From Flavisphingopyxis soli (GTDB taxonomy: Bacteria > Pseudomonadota > Alphaproteobacteria > Sphingomonadales > Sphingomonadaceae), in NCBI RefSeq assembly GCF_007995095.1, contig NZ_VOPY01000004.1, positions 62,001 through 126,000 of the forward strand: a DNA stretch of 64,000 nucleotides. Direction: 5' to 3'. Position numbers and translations under genes: made by a program. Of this stretch, positions 37,213 to 45,285 are shown one piece after another. The stretch's first letter is position 1. The number at the start of each line of letters is the position of its first letter. Below the pieces are notes generated by a model. The model made no database searches, had not been told where the DNA came from, and saw only the letters and a program-made list of their open reading frames with translations.

Positions 37213-40065
37213 TCAGTCGGTCGCCGGAGCGGACTTGGCCCCGGCTTTCTTGCGCGTGCGGCGGATTTCCTTGCGGACATTGTGGCCGAGCGCGTCGGCG
37301 ACGAGCGCCGCCTGTTCGGCCTGATGGCGGCTCATCAGCCCGGTCGCGGGCGATGCAGCGGCGGCGCGGCCGGCATAGCGCGGACGCTTGGGCGTCAGCT
37401 TGAGCGTCGCAAGGCACTCCTCGATATACGGTTCGACAAAGTTCCACGCGCCCTGGTTCTTGGGCTCTTCCTGGCACCAGACGACGTCTTCGACATTCGT
37501 CATTTTCGCGAGCCGCACGGCGAGCGGTTCGCCGGGGAAGGGGTAGAGCTGTTCGAGCCGGACGATCTCGACATCGCTGTCGCCCGCGGCGTCGCGTGCC
37601 TCGATCAGGTCATAGGCGACCTTGCCCGAACACAATACGAGGCGCTTGACCGCCTTGTCAGCGGGTTTCGACGGATCGGACTTGATCCGCATGAAATGCT
37701 GGTCGTCGAGGAAGTCGGCGCGATCGGACACCGCCATCTTGTGCCGCAGCAGCGACTTGGGCGTCATGATGATCAGCGGTTTGCGGAAATTGCGCATCAT
37801 CTGGCGCCGCATGACGTGGAAATAGTTCGCCGGGGTCGTGATGTTGCAGACCTGCAGGTTGTCGCCCGCGCACAGCTGGAGGAAGCGTTCGAGCCGCGCC
37901 GAGCTGTGCTCTGGCCCCTGGCCTTCGTAGCCGTGCGGCAGGAGCATGACGAGGCCGTTGGCGCGGAGCCATTTGGCTTCGCCCGAGGCGATGAACTGGT
38001 CGATCATGATCTGCGCGCCGTTGGCGAAATCGCCGAACTGCGCTTCCCACATGACGAGCGCCTTGGGATCGGCCATCGCATAGCCGTATTCGAAGCCGAG
38101 CACGCCGTATTCGGAAAGCGGGCTGTCATAGACCTCGAAGCGGCCATGCGGGACGGTCGCGAGCGGGATGTACTTGGTCTCTTCTTTCTGGTCGAGCCAG
38201 ACCGCGTGGCGCTGCGAAAACGTGCCGCGGCCCGAATCCTGCCCCGACAGGCGCACCGCATAGCCTTCGGACAATAGCGTGCCCCAGGCGAGCGCTTCGC
38301 CGGTTGCCCAATCGAACTTCTCGCCGGTCTTGAACATCTCGCGCTTGGCATCGAGGATGCGGCCGAGCGTCTTGTGGATCGTCAGGTCGTCGGGAACGGT
38401 GGTCAGCGTCCGCCCGATCGCGTCGAACAGTTTCTTGCTGACGCCGGTCTCGACATTGCGGCGTGCGGTTTCGGGATCGGCGGGGGTGTGCAGGCCGGTC
38501 CAGCGGCCCGAGAACCAGTCGGCCTTGTCGGGCGTATAGTCCTTGCCAGCGGCGAATTCGCCGTCGAGATGGGCGACGAAATCGGCGGTCGTCTGTGCCA
38601 CCCAGGCATCATCAATGACGCCTTCGTCGACCAGCCGCTGGCCATAGATCGCGCTGACCTTGGGGTGCTTGCGGATCGCGTCGTACATCAACGGCTGGGT
38701 GAAGCTGGGTTCGTCGCCTTCGTTGTGGCCGAAGCGGCGATAGCACCACATGTCGATGACGACGTCGCGCTTGAACTGCTGGCGAAAATCGATCGCCAGC
38801 TTGCAGGCGAAGGTGACCGCCTCGGGATCGTCGCCGTTGACGTGCAGGATCGGGGCCTGGACACCCTTGGCGACGTCGCTCGGATAGGGCGACGAGCGCG
38901 CGAACTGCGGGCTGGTCGTGAAGCCGATCTGGTTGTTGACGATGAAATGGATGCAGCCGCCGGTGTTATAGCCGCGGATGCCCGAGAAGCTGAGGCACTC
39001 CCAGACAATTCCCTGGCCGGCATTGGCAGCATCGCCGTGGATCAGCACGGGAAGCGATTTTTCGTGCGTGCCGATATCGCCGGCGAGCACCTGTTGCGCG
39101 CGCACCTTGCCGAGCACGACGGGGTCGACCGCCTCGAGATGCGACGGGTTGGGGACCAGCGACATGTGCACCTTGATGCCGTCGAACTCGCGGTCGGTGC
39201 TGGTGCCGAGATGGTATTTGACGTCGCCCGAACCGCCGACGTCGTCGGGGTTGGCGCTGCCGCCCTGGAATTCGTGGAAGATCGCGCGATACGGCTTGGC
39301 AAGGACGTTGGCGAGGACGTTCAGACGCCCGCGATGCGCCATGCCGTAAACGATGTCCTGGACGCCGTACTGGCCGCCATATTTGATGATCGCCTCGAGC
39401 GCAGGGATCATCGCTTCGCCGCCGTCGAGACCGAAGCGCTTGGTGCCGACATATTTCTTGGCGAGAAAGCCTTCCCACTGTTCGCCCTGGATCACCTTGT
39501 TGAGGATCGCGCGCTTGCCCTCGGGGGTGAACTCGATGCCCTTTTCGGCGCCTTCCATGCGGTCCTGGAGGAAGCGGCGTTCCTCGACATCGGCGATGTG
39601 CATGTATTCGAGGCCGACATTGCCGCAGTAGTTGGCACGCAGGATCGCGACGATGTCCTTGATCGTCGCGCGCTCGCGCCCAAGCACGCCTCCCAAATAG
39701 ATCGGCCGGTCGAGGTCGGGACCGGTGAAGCCATGATATTCGGGCGTCAGGTCGGCGGGTACATCGCGGTGCGACAGGCCGAGCGGATCGAGATTGGCGG
39801 CGAGGTGGCCGCGCACGCGATAGGTCCGGATCAGCAGCATCGCGCGGATCGAATCGTTTGCCGCGCGCTCGACCGCGGCATCGTCGAGCGGCGCGCCGCT
39901 CTTGGCCGCGTCGGCGCGAACCGCATCGCGCGCGGCAACCGCCATCTGCGTCGGGTCCATCGCCGCATTGACCGCATCGAGATCCTCGAGCGGCCAGTTC
40001 GGGCGCGCCCAGCTCGGTCCGGCCTGCGGTTCGTCAGTTGCGAAGGTCTGCGGTTCGGCGTTCAT
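37213..40065 (-). CDS. sucA: 2-oxoglutarate dehydrogenase E1
   Basis: The 950-residue protein is typical in length. It contains the N-terminal SWARPNWPLEDLDAVNAAMDPTQ segment, RGHLAANLDPLG, MAHRGRLNVLANVLAKP, GDVKYHLGTS, the thiamine diphosphate motif region with HGDAANAGQG, NNQIGFTTSP, YRRFGHNEGDEPSFTQPLMY, and C-terminal MTPKSLLRHKMA. It decarboxylates 2-oxoglutarate and passes succinyl to SucB. The start ATG 40065 has an AGAGGTAGGA ribosome site. A hairpin-forming repeat ends 10 bases upstream of the start, the edge of the GIY-YIG cassette. Confidence 0.97.
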   Translation of the reverse strand: MNAEPQTFATDEPQAGPSWARPNWPLEDLDAVNAAMDPTQMAVAARDAVRADAAKSGAPLDDAAVERAANDSIRAMLLIRTYRVRGHLAANLDPLGLSHRDVPADLTPEYHGFTGPDLDRPIYLGGVLGRERATIKDIVAILRANYCGNVGLEYMHIADVEERRFLQDRMEGAEKGIEFTPEGKRAILNKVIQGEQWEGFLAKKYVGTKRFGLDGGEAMIPALEAIIKYGGQYGVQDIVYGMAHRGRLNVLANVLAKPYRAIFHEFQGGSANPDDVGGSGDVKYHLGTSTDREFDGIKVHMSLVPNPSHLEAVDPVVLGKVRAQQVLAGDIGTHEKSLPVLIHGDAANAGQGIVWECLSFSGIRGYNTGGCIHFIVNNQIGFTTSPQFARSSPYPSDVAKGVQAPILHVNGDDPEAVTFACKLAIDFRQQFKRDVVIDMWCYRRFGHNEGDEPSFTQPLMYDAIRKHPKVSAIYGQRLVDEGVIDDAWVAQTTADFVAHLDGEFAAGKDYTPDKADWFSGRWTGLHTPADPETARRNVETGVSKKLFDAIGRTLTTVPDDLTIHKTLGRILDAKREMFKTGEKFDWATGEALAWGTLLSEGYAVRLSGQDSGRGTFSQRHAVWLDQKEETKYIPLATVPHGRFEVYDSPLSEYGVLGFEYGYAMADPKALVMWEAQFGDFANGAQIMIDQFIASGEAKWLRANGLVMLLPHGYEGQGPEHSSARLERFLQLCAGDNLQVCNITTPANYFHVMRRQMMRNFRKPLIIMTPKSLLRHKMAVSDRADFLDDQHFMRIKSDPSKPADKAVKRLVLCSGKVAYDLIEARDAAGDSDVEIVRLEQLYPFPGEPLAVRLAKMTNVEDVVWCQEEPKNQGAWNFVEPYIEECLATLKLTPKRPRYAGRAAAASPATGLMSRHQAEQAALVADALGHNVRKEIRRTRKKAGAKSAPATD

Positions 40066-40075
40066 GTCCTACCTC

Positions 40076-40107
40076 TCGTGCCCCTGCGAAGGCAGGGGCC
40101 CATCACC
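40076..40107 (+). repeat. Left 32-bp hairpin repeat of the GIY-YIG cassette
   Basis: The repeat starts TCGTGCCCCTGCG and ends GCCCATCACC. Inside it CCCCTGC and GCAGGGG form a 7-bp stem with a short loop, followed by the single-stranded tail CCCATCACC that points towards the nuclease gene. It matches the right copy in inverted orientation at 31 of 32 positions. It ends 22 bases from the nuclease stop and begins 10 bases from the sucA start. Confidence 0.88.
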
Positions 40108-40129
40108 GGAACGATCGGCCGGGTATCTG

Positions 40130-40420
40130 CTATGCGCGAATATCGAACCATAAATCCTTCCAATCCGGATTTCCGCTTTCGATCAATCTGATCTTCCAGC
40201 TTCGTTTCCATTTCTTGATCTGCAGCTCGCGGTGACGGGCGTTTTGCAGATCGTCGTGTATTTCAAACCAGACCAAGCGTGTGCAGCCGTAAGTCTTACT
40301 ATGGCCTTCAACCAACCTCTCGCGATGCTGGAATATCCGTGCCAGCAAATTTGACGTCGATCCCGTGTAGATGGCGCCCTGTTTGCGATTGGCCATCATG
40401 TAAACCGCGCCGCCCGCCAT
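40130..40420 (-). CDS. Single-domain GIY-YIG nuclease family protein
   Basis: This 96-residue protein is a stand-alone GIY-YIG domain. It shows VYMMANRKQGAIYTGST (the GIY and YIG strands as VYM and IYTG), NLLARIFQHR with the catalytic Arg, KTYGCTRLVWFE, ARHRELQIKKWKRSWKI with the conserved Glu and the IKKWKR signature, and NPDWKDLW at the end. Such UPF0213-like single domains cut or nick DNA in their larger relatives; the role of the small ones is unknown. The start at ATG 40420 has only a weak AAAGTGAT ribosome site, with alternate ATG codons at 40399 and 40396. Low G+C relative to neighbours and flanking inverted repeats suggest mobility. Confidence 0.9.
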   Translation of the reverse strand: MAGGAVYMMANRKQGAIYTGSTSNLLARIFQHRERLVEGHSKTYGCTRLVWFEIHDDLQNARHRELQIKKWKRSWKIRLIESGNPDWKDLWFDIRA

Positions 40421-40434
40421 CGATCATCACTTTG

Positions 40435-40466
40435 GGTGATGGGCCCCTGCCTGCGCAGGGGCACGA
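40435..40466 (-). repeat. Right 32-bp hairpin repeat of the GIY-YIG cassette
   Basis: Read on the minus strand, this is the same element as the left repeat (TCGTGCCCCTGCG ... GCCCATCACC), with one base different in the hairpin loop. It lies 14 bases upstream of the nuclease start and 28 bases after the sucD stop, with its tail again facing the nuclease gene. Confidence 0.88.
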
Positions 40467-40494
40467 TGATGGAACGGTGCAATCAAGTTTCTGT

Positions 40495-41379
40495 TCAACC
40501 CTTGAGCAGGTCGACGAGCGTCGTGCCGAGTTCGCTGGGGCTCTGCGACACGCGGATGCCGGCGGATTCCATGGCCGCGATCTTGTCGTCGGCGCCGCCC
40601 TTGCCGCCCGAGACGATCGCCCCGGCATGGCCCATGCGGCGGCCCGGCGGCGCGGTACGGCCGGCGATGAAGCCGACGGTCGGCTTCGATCGGCCCTTCT
40701 TGGCCTCGTCCTTCAAAAACTGCGCGGCCTCTTCTTCGGCGCTGCCGCCGATTTCGCCGATCATGATGATGCTCGTCGTTTCGTCGTCGGCGAGGAACAG
40801 TTCGAGCACGTCGATGAAGTTGGTGCCGTTGACCGGATCGCCGCCGATGCCGACCGCGGTCGTCTGACCCAGGCCAGCGGCGGTCGTCTGGAACACGGCT
40901 TCATAGGTCAGCGTGCCCGAACGCGAGACGACGCCGACCGAGCCCTTCTTGAAGATGCTGCCGGGCATGATGCCGATCTTGCATTCATTGGGGGTCAGCA
41001 CGCCGGGGCAGTTGGGCCCGATCAGGCGCGACTTCGATCCTTCGAGGCGGCCCTTGACGGTGACCATGTCAAGCACGGGGATGCCCTCGGTGATCGCGAC
41101 GATCAGCGGGATCTCGGCATCGATCGCCTCGATGATCGAGGCGGCGGCGAACTTGGGCGGGACGTAGATGACGGAAGCGTCGGCGCCGGTGGCGTCGCGC
41201 GCCTCGGCAACGGTGTCATAAACGGGCAGGCCGATATGCGTCGTGCCGCCTTTGCCCGGGGTGACGCCGGCGACCATCTTGGTCCCGTAGGCGATCGCCT
41301 GCTCGGTATGAAAGGTGCCGGTCGCGCCGGTCATCCCCTGGGTGATGACCTTGGTATTTTTGTCTACGAGAATGCTCAT
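40495..41379 (-). CDS. sucD: Succinyl-CoA synthetase alpha subunit
   Basis: The 294-residue protein shows [33 protein letters not shown] (CoA site), [76 protein letters not shown], and the phosphorylated His region [31 protein letters not shown]. It converts succinyl-CoA to succinate with ATP/GTP, in complex with SucC. No sucC is found beside it or elsewhere in the window. It lies 12 bases after the ABM-like gene and just before the GIY-YIG cassette. Confidence 0.97.
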   Translation of the reverse strand: MSILVDKNTKVITQGMTGATGTFHTEQAIAYGTKMVAGVTPGKGGTTHIGLPVYDTVAEARDATGADASVIYVPPKFAAASIIEAIDAEIPLIVAITEGIPVLDMVTVKGRLEGSKSRLIGPNCPGVLTPNECKIGIMPGSIFKKGSVGVVSRSGTLTYEAVFQTTAAGLGQTTAVGIGGDPVNGTNFIDVLELFLADDETTSIIMIGEIGGSAEEEAAQFLKDEAKKGRSKPTVGFIAGRTAPPGRRMGHAGAIVSGGKGGADDKIAAMESAGIRVSQSPSELGTTLVDLLKG

Positions 41380-41391
41380 AAATGCTGGTCC

Positions 41392-41721
41392 TCAGGCGTG
41401 TTTTTGTTCGGTAAAGGGTTCGGACGTGTCGTAATCGGAGCGTTGAAGCTGAATGCTGTGCTCATCATAAAACGCCGTCGCATCGAAGCCGTGTTCCCGG
41501 TGCGTGGCCATCACGGCGTCGCGTGCCGCGCCCGCAACCGATGCGTCGCGCCAGCGCACGATTGTCGCGATGCGATCGCGGCTGGTCGAGGCGAAGAAAA
41601 TCTCCGCACCCTCATTGCCGTCGATCCCGGCCAGACATTCGAGCGTGACGCAGATCATCCGGTGAAGCTTGTCGAAAGCTGCGGGTGGTAAGGTAAAGGT
41701 ATCGATACGGATCAGGGACAT
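41392..41721 (-). CDS. Possible dimeric alpha-beta-barrel (ABM-like) protein in the TCA operon
   Basis: The 109-residue protein begins SLIRIDTFTLPPAAFDKLHRMICVTLECLAGIDG, continues with GAEIFFASTSRDRIATIVRWRDASVAGAARDAVMATHREHGFD, and ends in a charged tail. Alternating beta-strands with an ATIVRW segment suggest a ferredoxin-like ABM (antibiotic biosynthesis monooxygenase) fold, a family also used for small binding and quality-control proteins. No catalytic residues can be named. It is tightly packed between mdh (17 bases) and sucD (12 bases), in the position where sucC often lies in other alphaproteobacteria, so co-expression with the TCA enzymes is clear. Confidence 0.6.
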   Translation of the reverse strand: MSLIRIDTFTLPPAAFDKLHRMICVTLECLAGIDGNEGAEIFFASTSRDRIATIVRWRDASVAGAARDAVMATHREHGFDATAFYDEHSIQLQRSDYDTSEPFTEQKHA

Positions 41722-41738
41722 TGATTGATGCTCCGGTC

Positions 41739-42815
<1,077 letters not shown>

Positions 42816-42864
42816 CTATCTTTGCACATCATTCGCAATAGCTTTAGCCCGTGTTGCCCTGCGC

Positions 42865-44271
42865 TCAGCCGGCCAGATCGCGCAGCATCTCGGTCCATAT
42901 CGCGACGCCGTCGTGGAGCGCCTTGACCGGCAGCCGCTCGTTGAGGCCGTGCGCGCGTTCATCGTCGGGCGAGACGCCCCAGGTGCCGTCGATGCCGTAA
43001 ACCGGGATTCCCGCGGCACGGAAATAGAGGCCGTCGGTCGCACCGGTCGACATCTGCGGCACGATTGGCGCCGTCGGGAAGCGCGCGCGCACCGCCTTGG
43101 TATAGGCGGCGACGACATCGGGACGCAGCGGCGACGGCGGGCTGGCAATCGCGGGTTTGACCGGCTCGACCTCGACACCTTCGCCGGCGATCGCTTTGAG
43201 CGCGGCGAGCGTCAGCGCGGGATCCTCGCCGGGCAGGATGCGGCAGTTGACCGTTGCCTGGGCAAGCTGCGGCAGCGCGTTGTCGGCATGGCCGCCCGCG
43301 AGGCGCGTCGCGACGCAACGCGTCCGCGTCGTGCCGACCTCGAGCTCGCTCGCCTCGATGATATCGGCGGCAGCGCCATCATCGGGATTGGCGACCCAGG
43401 CGCGCATGGCATCGCCGAGCGCGCCGGTCTCCTGCTTGGCGCGCTCGATGTAATAGGCACGCGTGGTTTCGTTGAGCGCGGGCGTGAAGCGATAAACCTC
43501 GAGCCGCTTGAGCGCGCCCGCCAGTTCATAGATCGCGTTGTCGGGCCGCGGGCGCGAGCTGTGCCCGCCGCGATTGTGAACGCTCAGCGTAAAGGTCTGA
43601 TAGACCTTCTCGGCGGTTTGCATGCCAAAGCCGAGCGCGCGGCCGTCGCGGTCGAACGCGCCGCCGCCGGCATCGGCGTTGAGCGCATATTCGGCATTGG
43701 TCCATTTCAGCCAGTCGCTTGCGCCGAGGCTGGCGCCGTTCTGGCCGGTCTCCTCGTCGCCGGTGAACAGCACGACGATGTCGCGCGTCGGCTTGAAACC
43801 CGCCGCCTTGAGCGCGAGCAGCGAGGCGGTGATTTCGGTCACGCCCTGCTTGTCGTCGCTCGTCCCGCGGCCGTAGAAATAGCCGCCTTCGGTGATCAGC
43901 TTGAACGGGTCGCGCTCCCAGTCGGACCGTTTCGCCTCGACGACGTCCATGTGCGCGAGCAGCAGGATCGGCTTGCGATCGGTCTTCTTCGCGGCGGGCC
44001 AGCGGACGATCAATGCGGCGGTCTGGTCGCCGGGATCGCCTTCATAAGGAATCACATGGATATCGTCTTCCGCCCAGCCTGCGGTGCGGAATTTGCCCGC
44101 GAGATAATTGGCGAGCTTGGGCACTTCGCCGCGGCCCTTGACCGTCGCGGTCTCGATCGCGGTCTGGTAGATTTCGAGCGTCTGCGCCTGTTGATCGTTC
44201 GCCGCATGGGCGGGAACCGTGATGGTGGCGGCGCAGCTCAGCAGGATCGCGAGCGAGAACTTGGGACGCAT
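42865..44271 (-). CDS. Secreted M20 family zinc peptidase
   Basis: The 468-residue protein has a signal peptide (to AHA-A near 24) and the M20 dizinc motifs: LLLAHMDVVEA (first His and Asp), YGRGTSDDKQG (bridging Asp), LFTGDEETGQNG (catalytic Glu and ligand Glu), LNADAGGG, NRGGHSSRP in the lid domain, and ATDGLYFRAAGIPVYGIDG (C-terminal ligands; the last His is in EERAHGLNERL-like sequence DERAHGLNE). All metal ligands look intact. Such enzymes release amino acids from short peptides in the periplasm. It is alone between mdh and the COG4705 gene. Confidence 0.92.
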   Translation of the reverse strand: MRPKFSLAILLSCAATITVPAHAANDQQAQTLEIYQTAIETATVKGRGEVPKLANYLAGKFRTAGWAEDDIHVIPYEGDPGDQTAALIVRWPAAKKTDRKPILLLAHMDVVEAKRSDWERDPFKLITEGGYFYGRGTSDDKQGVTEITASLLALKAAGFKPTRDIVVLFTGDEETGQNGASLGASDWLKWTNAEYALNADAGGGAFDRDGRALGFGMQTAEKVYQTFTLSVHNRGGHSSRPRPDNAIYELAGALKRLEVYRFTPALNETTRAYYIERAKQETGALGDAMRAWVANPDDGAAADIIEASELEVGTTRTRCVATRLAGGHADNALPQLAQATVNCRILPGEDPALTLAALKAIAGEGVEVEPVKPAIASPPSPLRPDVVAAYTKAVRARFPTAPIVPQMSTGATDGLYFRAAGIPVYGIDGTWGVSPDDERAHGLNERLPVKALHDGVAIWTEMLRDLAG

Positions 44272-44347
44272 AGGACTTCTCTCCAGGACAGGATAACTCG
44301 CCGGCGAAGCTGCGCCGCGCCCGGCCGTGCGTCAAGTCGCGAACCGC

Positions 44348-45154
44348 TTACGCCGTATCGGGCAGCGGTGCGGCGTCGGGCTCGGCCGGCATCTTGCCCG
44401 CGCGTTGCGGCAGGATGAGGATCAGAGCGACGATCGCAACCGTCAGCACGGCGGAAGCGAGCGGGCGGCTGAACGCGAGGCCGCCGTGATCGAGCGGCTT
44501 GTCGAGGAAATCGCCGACCGTCGCGCCGAGCGGGCGCGTCAGGATGAATGCTGCCCAGAACAGCGCGCTGTGATTGGCGCGCGTCCAGTAATAGAGCGCG
44601 GCGACGACGAGGATCAGCGCGCCGAAGATGAGCGCGCCGCCGCCGAAGCCAATCCCGTTGGTGTCGGCCACCCAGTCGCCGAGCGCGGTTCCGAGCGTTT
44701 GCGAAAAGGTGATCGTGATCCAGTAGAACCATTCGGCCTTGGGCGTGGCGATATTGTCGGTCGAAATGCGGCCGAGGCTGACATGCCACAGCGCCAGCGT
44801 GCCGAGCACGAGCGCGAGCAGCAGAGCCGATCCACCGGTATAGCCGATCCCCATCGAGCGGGTGACATGATCGGCGAGCGTCGTGCCGAACGTCGTCGAG
44901 GCGATGATCGTCGCCCAGTAGAGCGCGGGATGAAAGCCACGCGCCTTGATCTGCGCAACGACGAGCGCGAGGAAGATCACGCCGAAGATCGCGGTGCCGA
45001 CGAGATAGCCCAGGCTGAGCGTCATCGAGACCGTGTCGCCGCCGGTTTCGCCCAATGTCGTGGCAAGGATCTTGATGATCCAGAAGCCGAGCGTGATCGC
45101 GGGAACCTTGGACAAAGCGGCTTTGTGGTCGAACTCGTCGCGGCTGGCGATCAT
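44348..45154 (-). CDS. COG4705-type membrane protein with fourfold internal repeats
   Basis: The 268-residue integral membrane protein has about eight hydrophobic segments. Four similar motifs recur every 50-65 residues: KILATTLGETGGD, STTFGTTLADHVTRS, SQTLGTALGDWVADT and TRPLGATVGDFLDKP. Each has a T-x2-G-T/x-x-x-D core at a helix end, which suggests a pseudo-fourfold transporter or channel. I recognise it as the uncharacterised COG4705 family. No linked gene explains the substrate. It lies 76 bases from the M20 peptidase and 131 bases from the GGDEF-EAL gene on the same strand. Confidence 0.82.
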   Translation of the reverse strand: MIASRDEFDHKAALSKVPAITLGFWIIKILATTLGETGGDTVSMTLSLGYLVGTAIFGVIFLALVVAQIKARGFHPALYWATIIASTTFGTTLADHVTRSMGIGYTGGSALLLALVLGTLALWHVSLGRISTDNIATPKAEWFYWITITFSQTLGTALGDWVADTNGIGFGGGALIFGALILVVAALYYWTRANHSALFWAAFILTRPLGATVGDFLDKPLDHGGLAFSRPLASAVLTVAIVALILILPQRAGKMPAEPDAAPLPDTA

Positions 45155-45285
45155 GTCATGCTCCGTTTGCTGCTCTCGTCGGGTCTGACGTTCCCGGATT
45201 GCCTTAACCGCAGTCGCCGACAGGATAAATAGTGCAACGGGTCGCGCGCGCGCCGCTCGACTGTGGTGCGAACGGCTCTGACCGA

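Larger units (their letters stand above)
40076..40466. mobile_element. GIY-YIG cassette flanked by inverted hairpin repeats
   Basis: A 391-bp unit consists of a 32-bp repeat, the GIY-YIG gene and the same repeat inverted, with 15-22 bases between each repeat and the gene. It sits between sucD and sucA in a TCA operon and the gene points along the operon. By hand count, bases 40141-40380 are 50% G+C (120 of 240), while a sample line in sucD (41041-41100) is 65%, which suggests transfer. I see no transposase and no direct flanking duplication. It could move as a unit, or the repeats could be targets of the nuclease. Confidence 0.65.

Noticed and set aside
35959-38277. A 772-codon open frame antisense to sucB and sucA
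   Set aside because: It lies opposite two well-supported genes, is full of Arg/Asp/Gly runs typical of high-G+C shadow frames, and shows no domain.
40066-40075. Target-site duplication flanking the GIY-YIG cassette
   Set aside because: The bases just outside the two repeats (TCCTACC and TGATGGA) show no direct repeat, so a transposase-type insertion cannot be claimed.
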